Below are positions 8,204-15,250 of a stretch of DNA of 32,426 bases, in pieces; positions within the stretch are counted from its first letter, which is position 1; the number at the start of each line of letters is the position of its first letter. Origin of the DNA: Burkholderiales bacterium Ga0074133. GTDB taxonomy: Bacteria; Pseudomonadota; Gammaproteobacteria; Burkholderiales; Burkholderiaceae_C. The notes under the pieces were generated by a model. That model was given only the letters and a program-made list of their open reading frames with translations, made no database searches and was not told the DNA's origin. The stretch is taken from assembly GCA_001464865.1 (NCBI GenBank), contig LNEG01000217.1:1-32426 (forward strand), given 5' to 3'. The position numbers and the translations under genes were made by a program.

Positions 8204-8211
8204 TGTATACA
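8204..8211. promoter_or_regulatory. Palindrome CTGTATACAG, candidate VanR-type operator 1
   Basis: TGTATACA at 8204-8211 lies within the perfect ten-base palindrome CTGTATACAG (8203-8212), about 90 bases upstream of the vanA ATG. The same eight bases recur at 8311-8318. Repeated palindromes of this kind fit GntR/FCD regulators; binding by the adjacent regulator is inference. Confidence 0.5.
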
Positions 8212-8310
8212 GAAAAAACCTGCACATCAGTTATGCTGATGCGGCATTTCTTGTAAGTGACTGATTTGTATGAATATCCTGATTTTTGGATTTCTTGCAT
8301 GCGATTTTTG

Positions 8311-8318
8311 TGTATACA
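8311..8318. promoter_or_regulatory. Palindrome TGTATACA, candidate VanR-type operator 2
   Basis: A second TGTATACA, 107 bases from the first, lies about 65 bases upstream of the regulator ATG. It would let the regulator control its own promoter as well as vanA. Confidence 0.45.
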
Positions 8319-8382
8319 TTAGGTGGCTGTCGCGCACGCCGCCCACTTTGCTCTTGGCGGCTTTTTCTCTGGATACAACGCC

Positions 8383-9159
8383 ATGCACCCTGCTGACGAA
8401 GCCCCGATCGCCCCGCTGGCCGAGGCCGGAACCTCCCAGGCCGTGAAGGCGCAGCTGCGCCTACGCGAAATGGTGCTGGCCGGCGAGCTGCCTGGCGGCG
8501 CACGCATTGCAGAGCTCACGCTGGTTGAAAAGCTGGGGGTGTCGCGCACGCCCATCCGCGCTGCGCTGATGCGGCTGGAGCAGGAGGGGTTGCTCCAGTG
8601 CCTGCCTGGCGGTGGCTACGCGGTGCGCACGTTCTCGGAGATCGACGTGACGGATGCCATTGCGCTGCGTGGCACGCTGGAGGGGCTGGCCGCGCGGCTC
8701 GCGGCAGAGCGCGGGGTGGACCCGGCGGTTCTGGACGACGCCCAGGCCTGCCTGGCCGCCATCGACGCCACGCTGGCGCCCCCGGCACTGGATGACGAAG
8801 GCTTTTCGCGCTACGTGGCACTGAACGCCCACTTTCACGAGCTGCTGGGCCGCATGGTGGGCAGCGAAGTGGTGGCGCGCGAGCTGGAGCGCGTCAGGTG
8901 CCTCCCGTTTGCATCGCCGTCGGCGTTTGTCATGGTGCAGACCCATTCCCCGCAGGCGCGCGACCTGCTGGTGGTTGCGCAAGACCAGCACCGCCAGCTG
9001 CTGGATGCCATTGAACACCAGGAGGGCGCCCGGGCTGAGGCCATCATGCGGGAGCACTCTCGCCTGGCGCAGCGCAACCTGCGGGCGGCGCTCTCGGGCC
9101 ACGCCACCGGGCGGGGGCCTGCCAACATGCCCGCGCTGACCTTGATCCGCCGTGGCTGA
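8383..9159 (+). CDS. vanR: GntR-family (FCD) transcriptional regulator, VanR-like
   Basis: A 258-residue GntR regulator of the FadR/FCD group. The N-terminal winged helix includes LVEKLGVSRTPIRAALMRLEQEGLL (about residues 47-71), and the C-terminal all-helical FCD ligand domain has the expected NAHFHELLGR (near 149) and DQHRQLLDAI (near 204) motifs whose His/Asp residues bind metal or ligand. It diverges from vanAB, the usual place for VanR, which represses vanAB until vanillate binds. The start at 8383 is preferred over a GTG 20 codons upstream because the upstream residues are not conserved and the ATG precedes the domain by a normal distance. The TRAP genes follow on the same strand, so it could also control them. 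Confidence 0.8.
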   Translation: MHPADEAPIAPLAEAGTSQAVKAQLRLREMVLAGELPGGARIAELTLVEKLGVSRTPIRAALMRLEQEGLLQCLPGGGYAVRTFSEIDVTDAIALRGTLEGLAARLAAERGVDPAVLDDAQACLAAIDATLAPPALDDEGFSRYVALNAHFHELLGRMVGSEVVARELERVRCLPFASPSAFVMVQTHSPQARDLLVVAQDQHRQLLDAIEHQEGARAEAIMREHSRLAQRNLRAALSGHATGRGPANMPALTLIRRG

Positions 9160-9240
9160 GCGGCGTTCCCGAGAAGCGCTCTTTTGTGCCTGAAAGCCTC
9201 CGAGTCGCTGTCTGCGCGGGCTGTGGCAGCGATGGCAGAC

Positions 9241-9269
9241 TGCCGTACCAGTTTCATAACATTACGGCA
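9241..9269. promoter_or_regulatory. Inverted repeat TGCCGTA-N15-TACGGCA upstream of the TRAP operon
   Basis: TGCCGTA (9241-9247) and TACGGCA (9263-9269) form a perfect inverted repeat with half-site centres 22 bases apart, about two helical turns. It lies 140 bases upstream of dctP in an otherwise featureless 249-base gap. It looks like an operator for a dimeric regulator; which one is unknown. Confidence 0.45.
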
Positions 9270-9408
9270 TAGCTGAAAGTCCGCCATAGAACTGGCATGT
9301 GGGCGCCACCCCATGCACAGTGTGGGGGCTGATGATCCCGCAAGCCGTGTCCGCTGGCACCCCGCGGCCCGCGACACAGATACCTACAGACAGACCGGAG
9401 ACAAGACA

Positions 9409-10446
9409 ATGAACTTCCTGAAGCGACGCACCGCACTGGCGGTAATGGGTGCGGTAGCCCTGGCCACCATGGCCTCCAACGCCGCGGCGCAGACCGTGAC
9501 GCTGCGGCTGCACCAGTTTCTGCCGCCACAGGCCACCATTCCGGCCAAGGCCCTGGTGCCCTGGGCCCAGAAGGTCGAGGCCGAATCGGGCGGCAAGATC
9601 AAGGTGCAGCTGTTCCACGCCATGCAGCTGGGCGGTGCGCCACCGCAGTTGTTCGACCAGGCGCGCGATGGGGTGGTGGACCTCACCTGGACGGTGCTGG
9701 GCTACACGCCGGGTCGTTTCCCCAAGACCGAAGTGTTCGAGCTGCCTTTCATGAGCGGCAATGCCGAAGCCTCCTCGCGCGCCATCCAGGAATACGTCGA
9801 GAAGTTTGCAGCCGACGAATTCAAGGACGTCAAGCTCATCGCCGTGCACACACATGGCCCCGGCCTGTTCCACACCAAGACGCCTGTGACGGGCCTGGAA
9901 AGCCTGCGCGGCATGAAGGTGCGCGGTGGCTCCCGCATCATCAGCAACATGCTCACCAAGCTGGGTGCCACGCCAGTGGGCATGCCCGTACCGGCGGTGA
10001 CCGATGCGCTCAGCAAAGGCACCATCGACGGCACCACCATCCCGTGGGAGGTGACGCCTTCGCTCAAGGTCACCGAGCTGGTCAAGAACCACACCACCTT
10101 TGCCGGCAAGGAAGGCCTGTACACACAGACCTTTGCGTTTTCGATGAACAAGGCCAGCTATGACAAGCTGCCCCCCGACCTCAAGGCCGTGATCGACAAG
10201 AACTCCGGCATCGAGACTGCTGCCATGCTCGGCCGTGCCATGGACGAAGGCGACAAGGTGGGCCGCCAGATTGCCGAGCGCGCCAAGAACAACATCGTGG
10301 CCCTGGACGTGGCCGAGACCCAGCGCTGGCGCCGCACCGCTGCCAGCGTCGAGACCGACTGGATCAACGAGGTCAAGGGCAAGGGTATCGACGGTGCCAA
10401 GCTCGCGGCCGAGGCGCGTGCCCTGATCGAGAAACACAGCAAATAA
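9409..10446 (+). CDS. dctP: TRAP transporter substrate-binding protein (DctP family)
   Basis: A 345-residue periplasmic binding protein of the DctP type that hands an organic acid to the DctQM membrane unit. A signal peptide is visible: KRR, then a hydrophobic stretch to about residue 27, ending ASNAAAQ. Family features include VTLRLHQF after the cleavage site, the Arg-bearing segment LRGMKVRGGS that usually contacts a substrate carboxylate, and DGTTIPWEV. GGAG (9397-9400) sits 8 bases before this ATG, which fixes the start; the open frame extends 32 codons further without a signal. It lies just downstream of vanR, which makes an aromatic acid a reasonable but unproven substrate. Confidence 0.88.
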   Translation: MNFLKRRTALAVMGAVALATMASNAAAQTVTLRLHQFLPPQATIPAKALVPWAQKVEAESGGKIKVQLFHAMQLGGAPPQLFDQARDGVVDLTWTVLGYTPGRFPKTEVFELPFMSGNAEASSRAIQEYVEKFAADEFKDVKLIAVHTHGPGLFHTKTPVTGLESLRGMKVRGGSRIISNMLTKLGATPVGMPVPAVTDALSKGTIDGTTIPWEVTPSLKVTELVKNHTTFAGKEGLYTQTFAFSMNKASYDKLPPDLKAVIDKNSGIETAAMLGRAMDEGDKVGRQIAERAKNNIVALDVAETQRWRRTAASVETDWINEVKGKGIDGAKLAAEARALIEKHSK

Positions 10447-10499
10447 GCGTGGTGTTGCTTTCGGGCGTACCCGGGCGTGCCTGGGGGCGCCCGCACACG

Positions 10500-10543
10500 C
10501 CGATCCGCACTGGCAGGCGCCGGGACGGATCGGTTTGATTTTT
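10500..10543 (+). terminator. Intra-operon terminator-like hairpin between dctP and dctQ
   Basis: CCGATCCG (10500-10507) pairs with CGGATCGG (10526-10533) and is followed by TTTGATTTTT. It lies in the 113-base gap between the binding-protein gene and the membrane genes, where partial termination would leave the binding protein in excess. Confidence 0.65.
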
Positions 10544-10559
10544 CTGACAGGACCCTGCC

Positions 10560-11039
10560 TTGAAGTTCCTATCGTTTCTCGCCCAGGCCTGCGCAGTGCT
10601 GGCCGGGGTCATTCTCACGGGGGTGACGCTGGTCACCTGTGCCAGTCTCATCGGCCGCAACACCACGGGGTGGACCCTGCTGGGTGACTATGAGCTGACG
10701 GCCGTGGCCGCAGGGGCTGCCGTTGCGCTGTTCATGCCCTGGTGCCAGTTGCGTCGCCAGAACATCATCGTGGACTTTTTCACCGCCCGGGCCTCCTCGG
10801 CGGTGAACGCCCGGCTGGACCGCTTTGGCGCGCTGCTGCTGTCGGCCATGTTCCTGGTGCTGGCCTGGCGTACGGCCACCGGAGGGCTCAGTGCCCACCG
10901 CTCCATGACCACCACCATGATGCTGGGCTTTCCCGAGTGGATCACCTACGCCGCGATGGTGCCGCCCCTGCTGCTGACCGGGGTGATTGCTCTGGTGCAA
11001 GCCTTCGGCCCTGCGCAACCTGAGGAGGCTGCTGCATGA
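10560..11039 (+). CDS. dctQ: TRAP transporter small membrane subunit (DctQ family)
   Basis: A 159-residue membrane protein with four predicted transmembrane segments (roughly residues 6-30, 44-62, 85-105 and 125-148). This is the usual layout of DctQ, which pairs with DctM. RQNIIVDFFT near residues 63-72 is a typical loop motif of the family. The reading frame begins with TTG, with ACAGGA 7 bases upstream; no ATG gives a complete first segment, so a rare TTG start is likely. Its stop overlaps the ATG of dctM (ATGA at 11036-11039). Confidence 0.82.
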   Translation: MKFLSFLAQACAVLAGVILTGVTLVTCASLIGRNTTGWTLLGDYELTAVAAGAAVALFMPWCQLRRQNIIVDFFTARASSAVNARLDRFGALLLSAMFLVLAWRTATGGLSAHRSMTTTMMLGFPEWITYAAMVPPLLLTGVIALVQAFGPAQPEEAAA

Positions 11040-12355
11040 GCCCGCTGCTTCTCGCGCTTTGCATCTTCGGCGTCATGCTGGCGCTCATGGTGGTGCGTGT
11101 GCCCATTGCGGCGGCCATGTTTGCCGCCGGTGCCTTTGGCTACCTCTATCAGGTGGGGCTCCCTCCGTTCCTCAACAACCTCAACGGCCTGGCGTTTGCG
11201 CGGTTCGCCAGTTATGACCTGTCGGTGATTCCGCTGTTCATCCTCATGGGCAACTTTGCCACGCAGGGGGGCATCTCCAAGGCGCTGTTCCAGTTCGCCA
11301 GTGTGCTCATGGCGCGCTTCAAGGGTGGGCTGGCCATGGCGGCCGTGGGGGCCAGTGCTGCCTTTGGCGCCATCTGTGGCTCGTCGATTGCCACTGCCGC
11401 CACCATCACCTCGGTGGCGCTGCCCGAGATGAAGCGGCACGGCTACTCCGGTCGCCTGGCCACCGGCACGCTGGCGGCGGGTGGCACGCTGGGCATCCTG
11501 ATCCCGCCCTCGGTACCCCTGGTGATCTACGCCATCCTGACCGAGCAGAACATCGCCAAGCTGTTTGCTGCGGCCACCATCCCCGGCATCCTTGCCATGC
11601 TGGGCTACATGATTGCAATTGCGATCTACGTGCGCATCCGCCCCGGCCATGCGCCCGACCACACCGTGGACCTCCCCAGGATGTCATTGCAGGCGTTGCT
11701 GGGCGTGCTGCCCATTGCCATCGTGTTCCTGGTGGTGTTCGGTGGCATCTACGGCGGCCTGTTCACACCCACCGAGGGTGCGGGTGTGGGCGTGGCCTGC
11801 ACTTTTGTGGCGGCGCTGCTCAAGCGCGAGCTGACGCTGCAGAAGATCAAGCAGTGCTTTCTGTCCACCGCGTCTGCCAGCGCAATGATCTTCATGATCT
11901 TCATCGGCGCCGACATGATGAACACGGCGCTGGCGCTGACGCAGGTGCCCGGGCAACTGGCCAGTGTGATCCAGGGCTGGAACGTGTCGCCCTACCTCGT
12001 GGTGACAGGTATCCTGGTGTTTTACGTGGTGCTGGGTGCGGTCATGGACGAGCTGTCGATGATCCTGCTGACCATCCCCATCTTCTTCCCGGTGATCATG
12101 GGGCTGGACTTTGGCATGTCGCAGGAGCACACCGCCATCTGGTTCGGCATCATGGTCCTCATGACCGTGGGGTTTGGCCTGCTTGCGCCGCCGGTGGGGC
12201 TGAATGTGTATGTGGTCAACGGCATGGCCAAGGACGTGCCCATCGCCGAGAGTTACAGGGGCGTGCTGCCGTTCCTGGCCAGCGATGTGGTGCGCACCAC
12301 GCTGCTGCTGCTGTTTCCGCCCATCTCGCTGTGGATGGTGCAGTTCGTGGGCTGA
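11036..12355 (+). CDS. dctM: TRAP transporter large permease (DctM family)
   Basis: A 439-residue, strongly hydrophobic protein with about a dozen membrane segments, the sodium-dependent transport subunit of a TRAP system. Recognisable DctM segments are SYDLSVIPLFILMGNF (near 60-75), AAFGAICGSSIATAATI (near 106-122), GTLAAGGTLGILIPPS (near 144-159) and FTPTEGAGVG (near 243-252). The start overlaps the dctQ stop, giving translational coupling. The operon ends 47 bases later at a hairpin. With dctP and dctQ it makes a complete transporter; the substrate is not readable from the sequence. Confidence 0.9.
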   Translation: MSPLLLALCIFGVMLALMVVRVPIAAAMFAAGAFGYLYQVGLPPFLNNLNGLAFARFASYDLSVIPLFILMGNFATQGGISKALFQFASVLMARFKGGLAMAAVGASAAFGAICGSSIATAATITSVALPEMKRHGYSGRLATGTLAAGGTLGILIPPSVPLVIYAILTEQNIAKLFAAATIPGILAMLGYMIAIAIYVRIRPGHAPDHTVDLPRMSLQALLGVLPIAIVFLVVFGGIYGGLFTPTEGAGVGVACTFVAALLKRELTLQKIKQCFLSTASASAMIFMIFIGADMMNTALALTQVPGQLASVIQGWNVSPYLVVTGILVFYVVLGAVMDELSMILLTIPIFFPVIMGLDFGMSQEHTAIWFGIMVLMTVGFGLLAPPVGLNVYVVNGMAKDVPIAESYRGVLPFLASDVVRTTLLLLFPPISLWMVQFVG

Positions 12356-12401
12356 GGGGCACGGCTCCAAGGCTGTCTGCGCAGGCCTGGCCGTTCCCGA
12401 A

Positions 12402-12445
12402 GCGCTGCTGCCCCTGGCGGCTGCACCCAGCAAGGGGCGCAGCGC
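12402..12445. terminator. Bidirectional hairpin between dctM and the LysR fragment (divergent repeat B)
   Basis: GCGCTG plus GCCCCT (12402-12407, 12410-12415) pair with AGGGGC plus CAGCGC (12433-12438, 12440-12445), a 12-base stem with a small internal bulge. Read on the minus strand the sequence starts CACCCCCTGAGGCGC, which resembles repeat B. It serves convergent transcripts from both sides. Confidence 0.6.
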
Positions 12446-12446
12446 C

Positions 12447-12869
12447 TCAGGGGGTGCTCCTGTACAAGGCCTGCAGCGTGGACCGGATCCGCTCGGCCAT
12501 CGCCTGCTGTGTGAGTGTGGCCGGGCGCTGCGAACTCACCGCCAGGTAGAGCTTGCTGCGCAGGCGGGCACTGTCGCCGCTGCCGTCGCCGCCGCTGGCG
12601 CCCTGGATGGGCCGGGTGTGGAACACCTCGGACTTGCCTGAGGTGGTGACCGCGTTCATGGGCAGCACGGCGCAGCCCGCACCGTCTGCCACCAGGTCCA
12701 GGATGGCGGCCACACCGTCGATCTCCAGGCTGATCTGCGGGCGATTGCCGCGCGCGGCCAGTTCCGACTCGACCAGCATGCGGATCGAGTTGGGGCGGGT
12801 GGGGATCACCAGCGGGTAGCGCGGCAGTTCATCGCGTGGCAGGGCCAGGTCGCCCGGCGCATCGTTCAG
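12447..12869 (-). pseudogene. 3' fragment of a LysR-family regulator gene
   Basis: The minus strand encodes about the last 140 residues of a LysR-type effector domain, nearly identical to the end of the intact LysR at 27378-28358. For example ELPRYPLVIPTRP, SLEIDGVAAILDLVADG and AVLPMNAVTTSGK are shared, with only a few changes over the core; a linker region is shorter here. Homology stops near 12869, where the sequence switches to a livM-type permease on the other strand. The DNA-binding half is missing and there is no start, so it cannot be a functional regulator. Its stop codon (12447-12449) lies in the CCCCCTGAG of a repeat-B-like element. Confidence 0.85.
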
Positions 12870-13250
12870 TCGCCGTTTGGTGCCACGCCCGAGGCCATCC
12901 GCGACAACTGGCTGCGCGCCATGGCCATCGGCATTCCCGTAACCGCCAAGCTCGCGCAGACCACGGGCTTTGCCTCGCAGGACCTGTTCGAGTTCCACCG
13001 CTCGGCCGACGTGATGCTGATCCTGGTGATCGGCGGCGTGGGCTGGCTGTATGGCGGCATCCTGGGTGCCATCGGCTTCAAGCTGCTGCAGGACGTGATC
13101 TCGTCCATCACCCCGCAGTACTGGACGTTCTGGATCGGCCTGTTCCTGGTGGTGCTGGTGCTGGTGGGGCGCGAGCGGCTGTTCCGCCCGTGGACGTGGT
13201 GGGGTGGCGCGCGCAAGCCTGGCACTGCATCCGGCACAGGAGGCCACTGA
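12864..13250 (+). pseudogene. Remnant of a LivM-type ABC transporter permease
   Basis: The frame encodes only the C-terminal third of a branched-chain-amino-acid-type (LivM) permease: SPFGATPEAIRDNWLRAMAIG, then LAQTTGFASQDLFEFHRSAD, GGVGWLYGGILGA and QYWTFWIGLFLVV. The upstream 200 or so residues are absent, cut at the LysR junction. In addition, the roughly 20 residues that normally form a membrane helix between the AIGIPV and LAQTTGFAS segments are reduced to TAK, an in-frame internal deletion. An ATG at 12921 opens a 109-codon frame, but a working permease is not possible. Confidence 0.8.
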
Positions 13251-13251
13251 C

Positions 13252-13811
13252 ATGACCACGACCACCTCCACCACCGTGCTGTCGGCGCAAGGCCTGGTCA
13301 AGCGCTTTGACGGCATTACCGCCACCAACAACGTCACGCTCGATCTGCAAAAGGGCGCGCGCCACGCGCTCATCGGCCCCAACGGTGCGGGCAAGACCAC
13401 GCTCATCAACCTGCTGACCGGCGTGCTGGAGCCCACCGAAGGCTTCATCACCCTCGAAGGCCAGGACATCACCCGCCTGGCGCCGCCTCAGCGCGTGCAG
13501 CGCGGCATGGTGCGCACCTTCCAGATCAACCAGCTGTTCGACACGCTCACGCCGCTCGAAACCCTGGCACTCACGGTATCGCAGCATCAGGGCCTGGGCG
13601 GCAAGTGGTGGCAGCCGCTGGGCGCGCGCAGGGCCGTCACCGAGCGTTGCGAGCAGCTGCTGGAGCAGTTCCACCTGACCTCGGTGATGACCGAAGAAAC
13701 GCGCGTGCTGGCCTACGGCAAGCGCCGCCTGCTGGAGATTGCGATTGCGCTGGCCTGCGTCCCCGCGGGCGAGCGCGAGGAGCTGCTGCAGACCGTGGCA
13801 GTCCTGCCCGC
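13252..13811 (+). pseudogene. Remnant of a LivG-type ABC ATPase lacking Walker B
   Basis: From an ATG two bases after the livM remnant stop, the frame reads as a normal LivG ATPase: Walker A GPNGAGKTT (residues 42-50), VRTFQINQLF, and the signature-region LAYGKRRLLEIAIALAC. It then jumps straight to VPAGEREELLQTVAVLPA. In intact relatives the Walker B segment (of the form PRVLLLDEP plus a few residues) lies exactly at that point, so about 13 residues have been deleted in frame. After LPA the sequence changes to a LivF-type ATPase in another frame. ATP hydrolysis would be lost. The nominal frame runs on to 14472 as nonsense. Confidence 0.8.
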
Positions 13812-14213
13812 AAGGGCTCCACCGCGCGGCAATGGCTCCCCGAGCGCGTGTACGAGATGTTCCCGAGGCTGGCCGAATGCAAGACCAACCCGGGTATGCA
13901 GCTGTCGGGCGGCGAGCAGCAGATGCTGGCCGTGGGCCGCGCGCTGGTGCTCAACCCGCGCCTGCTGCTGCTTGACGAGCCGCTGGAAGGCCTCGCGCCC
14001 ATCATCGTGGAAGAGCTGCTTCGCGCCATCCGCCGCATCACGCGCGAAGAGGGCCTGTCGGCCATCGTCGTTGAGCAGCACCCGCAGGCCATCCTTGCCA
14101 TCTCGGACCACGCCGCCTTGCTGGACCGCGGCACCGTGGTGCACACCGGATCGGCCGACGACCTGGCATCCCAGCCAGCCCTGCTGGACCGCTTGCTGGG
14201 CGTGGCGCGCTGA
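13806..14213 (+). pseudogene. 3' remnant of a LivF-type ABC ATPase
   Basis: This is the C-terminal half of a LivF ATPase: RKGSTARQW, FPRLAECKTN, the signature LSGGEQQMLAVGRAL, Walker B LLLLDEPLEGLAP, and the H-loop region IVVEQHPQAIL. The Walker A half is missing, removed by the same event that ended the livG remnant. Both genes read through the shared bases CCTGCCCGCAAG at the join (13803-13814), which suggests a short-homology deletion. Its stop overlaps the start of the downstream Bug-type gene by one base, so the original operon order was livM-livG-livF-bug. Confidence 0.8.
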
Positions 14214-15199
14214 TGCCACTGCCGATGCAGCGCGAGCGGCGGCGCCTGCTGGCTGCAGCCGCCCTCGCGGCGCTCAGCCCTCTGGCACGTGCGCAGGCCT
14301 ACCCCGTGCGCCCGGTGCGCATCGTGGTGCCCAACGCGGCCGGCGGTGCGGCGGACATCACTGCGCGCACGGTGGGCCAAAAGCTGGCCGCCGCACTGGA
14401 CCAGAGCGTGGTGATCGAGAACAAGCCCAGCGCGGGCGGGGTGGTCGCCGGCGAGCTGGTGGCGCGCGCTGAGCCCGATGGTCACACGCTGCTGCTGGTG
14501 AGCAGCGGCACGGCGGTGAGCGCTGCGTTGTTCCAGTCGCTGCCCTTTGACACGCTCAAGGACTTTGCGCCCATCTCGCTGCTGGCCACGTTCGACCTGG
14601 CCATAGTCGTACGGGAATGCGGGCGCTTTGCCACTTTGGCTTACCTGTTGGCCCACGCCCGCGCGCATCCAGGCCAGCTCAACATCGGCACGCCGCAGAT
14701 CGGCACCACGCAGCATCTGGCGGCCGAGCTGTTCAAGGCCATGGCAGGCATCGACGCGCAGACCGTGCCCTTCAACGGCACGCCGCCGGTGATCACGGCC
14801 GTGCGTGGTGGCGAGGTGGACGTGACGGTGGACATCCTCGGCGGGCTCATGCCGCAGATTGCCGCCAAGGCGCTGCGCCCCCTGGCCGTGTTGGGCGCCC
14901 AGCGTGCGCCGCATTTGCCCCAGGTGCCCACCGTGCGCGAAAGCGGCGGGGCGCTCGCGTCGTTCAACGTCACGTCCTGGAACGGCCTGGCCGCACCCGC
15001 CCGCACGCCGCCGGCGGTGGTGGAGCGCCTGGCGCGCGAGGTGCAGGCCGCGCTGGCGCAGGCAGACGTGAAGCAGCGCCTGCAGGATCTGAACCTGCGT
15101 GCGCAGGGCCGCACGCCTGCACAGCTTTCGGAACACCTGGCGGCCGATGTGCGTCGCTGGAGCGACGTGATCGCCCGGTCCCGCATTCCCCGGCAGTAG
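14213..15199 (+). CDS. Bug/TctC-family periplasmic solute-binding protein
   Basis: A 328-residue tripartite-tricarboxylate-type (Bug) binding protein. A signal peptide is visible: basic RERRRLL, a hydrophobic stretch and LARAQA near residue 28. Family motifs include YPVRPVRIVVPNAAGGAADITAR, IENKPSAGG, FAPISLLA, LNIGTPQIGTTQHLAAELF and LPQVPTVRESG. It appears intact even though the ABC genes just upstream are ruined. No TctA or TctB membrane genes are nearby, as is common for Bug proteins in this bacterial group. Its ATG overlaps the livF remnant stop; a second ATG at 14225 is an alternative start. The ligand is unknown, though the setting suggests an aromatic or organic acid. Confidence 0.85.
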   Translation: MPLPMQRERRRLLAAAALAALSPLARAQAYPVRPVRIVVPNAAGGAADITARTVGQKLAAALDQSVVIENKPSAGGVVAGELVARAEPDGHTLLLVSSGTAVSAALFQSLPFDTLKDFAPISLLATFDLAIVVRECGRFATLAYLLAHARAHPGQLNIGTPQIGTTQHLAAELFKAMAGIDAQTVPFNGTPPVITAVRGGEVDVTVDILGGLMPQIAAKALRPLAVLGAQRAPHLPQVPTVRESGGALASFNVTSWNGLAAPARTPPAVVERLAREVQAALAQADVKQRLQDLNLRAQGRTPAQLSEHLAADVRRWSDVIARSRIPRQ

Positions 15200-15211
15200 G
15201 CAGCCTGGCGC

Positions 15212-15234
15212 GGGGCACGGGTGCGGCGTGCCCC
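15212..15234. terminator. Hairpin between the convergent Bug gene and catR
   Basis: GGGGCAC (15212-15218) pairs with GTGCCCC (15228-15234) around a 9-base loop, between two convergent genes. There is no clear T-tract, so termination strength is uncertain. Confidence 0.5.
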
Positions 15235-15250
15235 AGTGAGGCGGGGCCGA

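Noticed and set aside
8115..8300. A longer VanA start
   Set aside because: The 62 extra residues are not conserved, and they would run through the divergent promoter and one of the palindromes.
8323..8382. A GTG start for the GntR regulator
   Set aside because: It would begin 5 bases after the second palindrome, and the added residues are not domain-like; the ATG at 8383 is preferred.
9262..10437. A 391-codon open frame on - opposite dctP
   Set aside because: The + strand encodes a signal peptide and DctP motifs; the antisense product is compositional noise.
13252..14213. A possible programmed frameshift joining the LivG and LivF parts into one ATPase
   Set aside because: There is no slippery sequence or following structure at the join, and the LivG part already lacks Walker B; gene decay explains it better.
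13637..15136. A 499-codon open frame on - across the livF remnant and the Bug gene
   Set aside because: It is the antisense of a clear Bug protein and of LivF motifs, with no recognisable domain.
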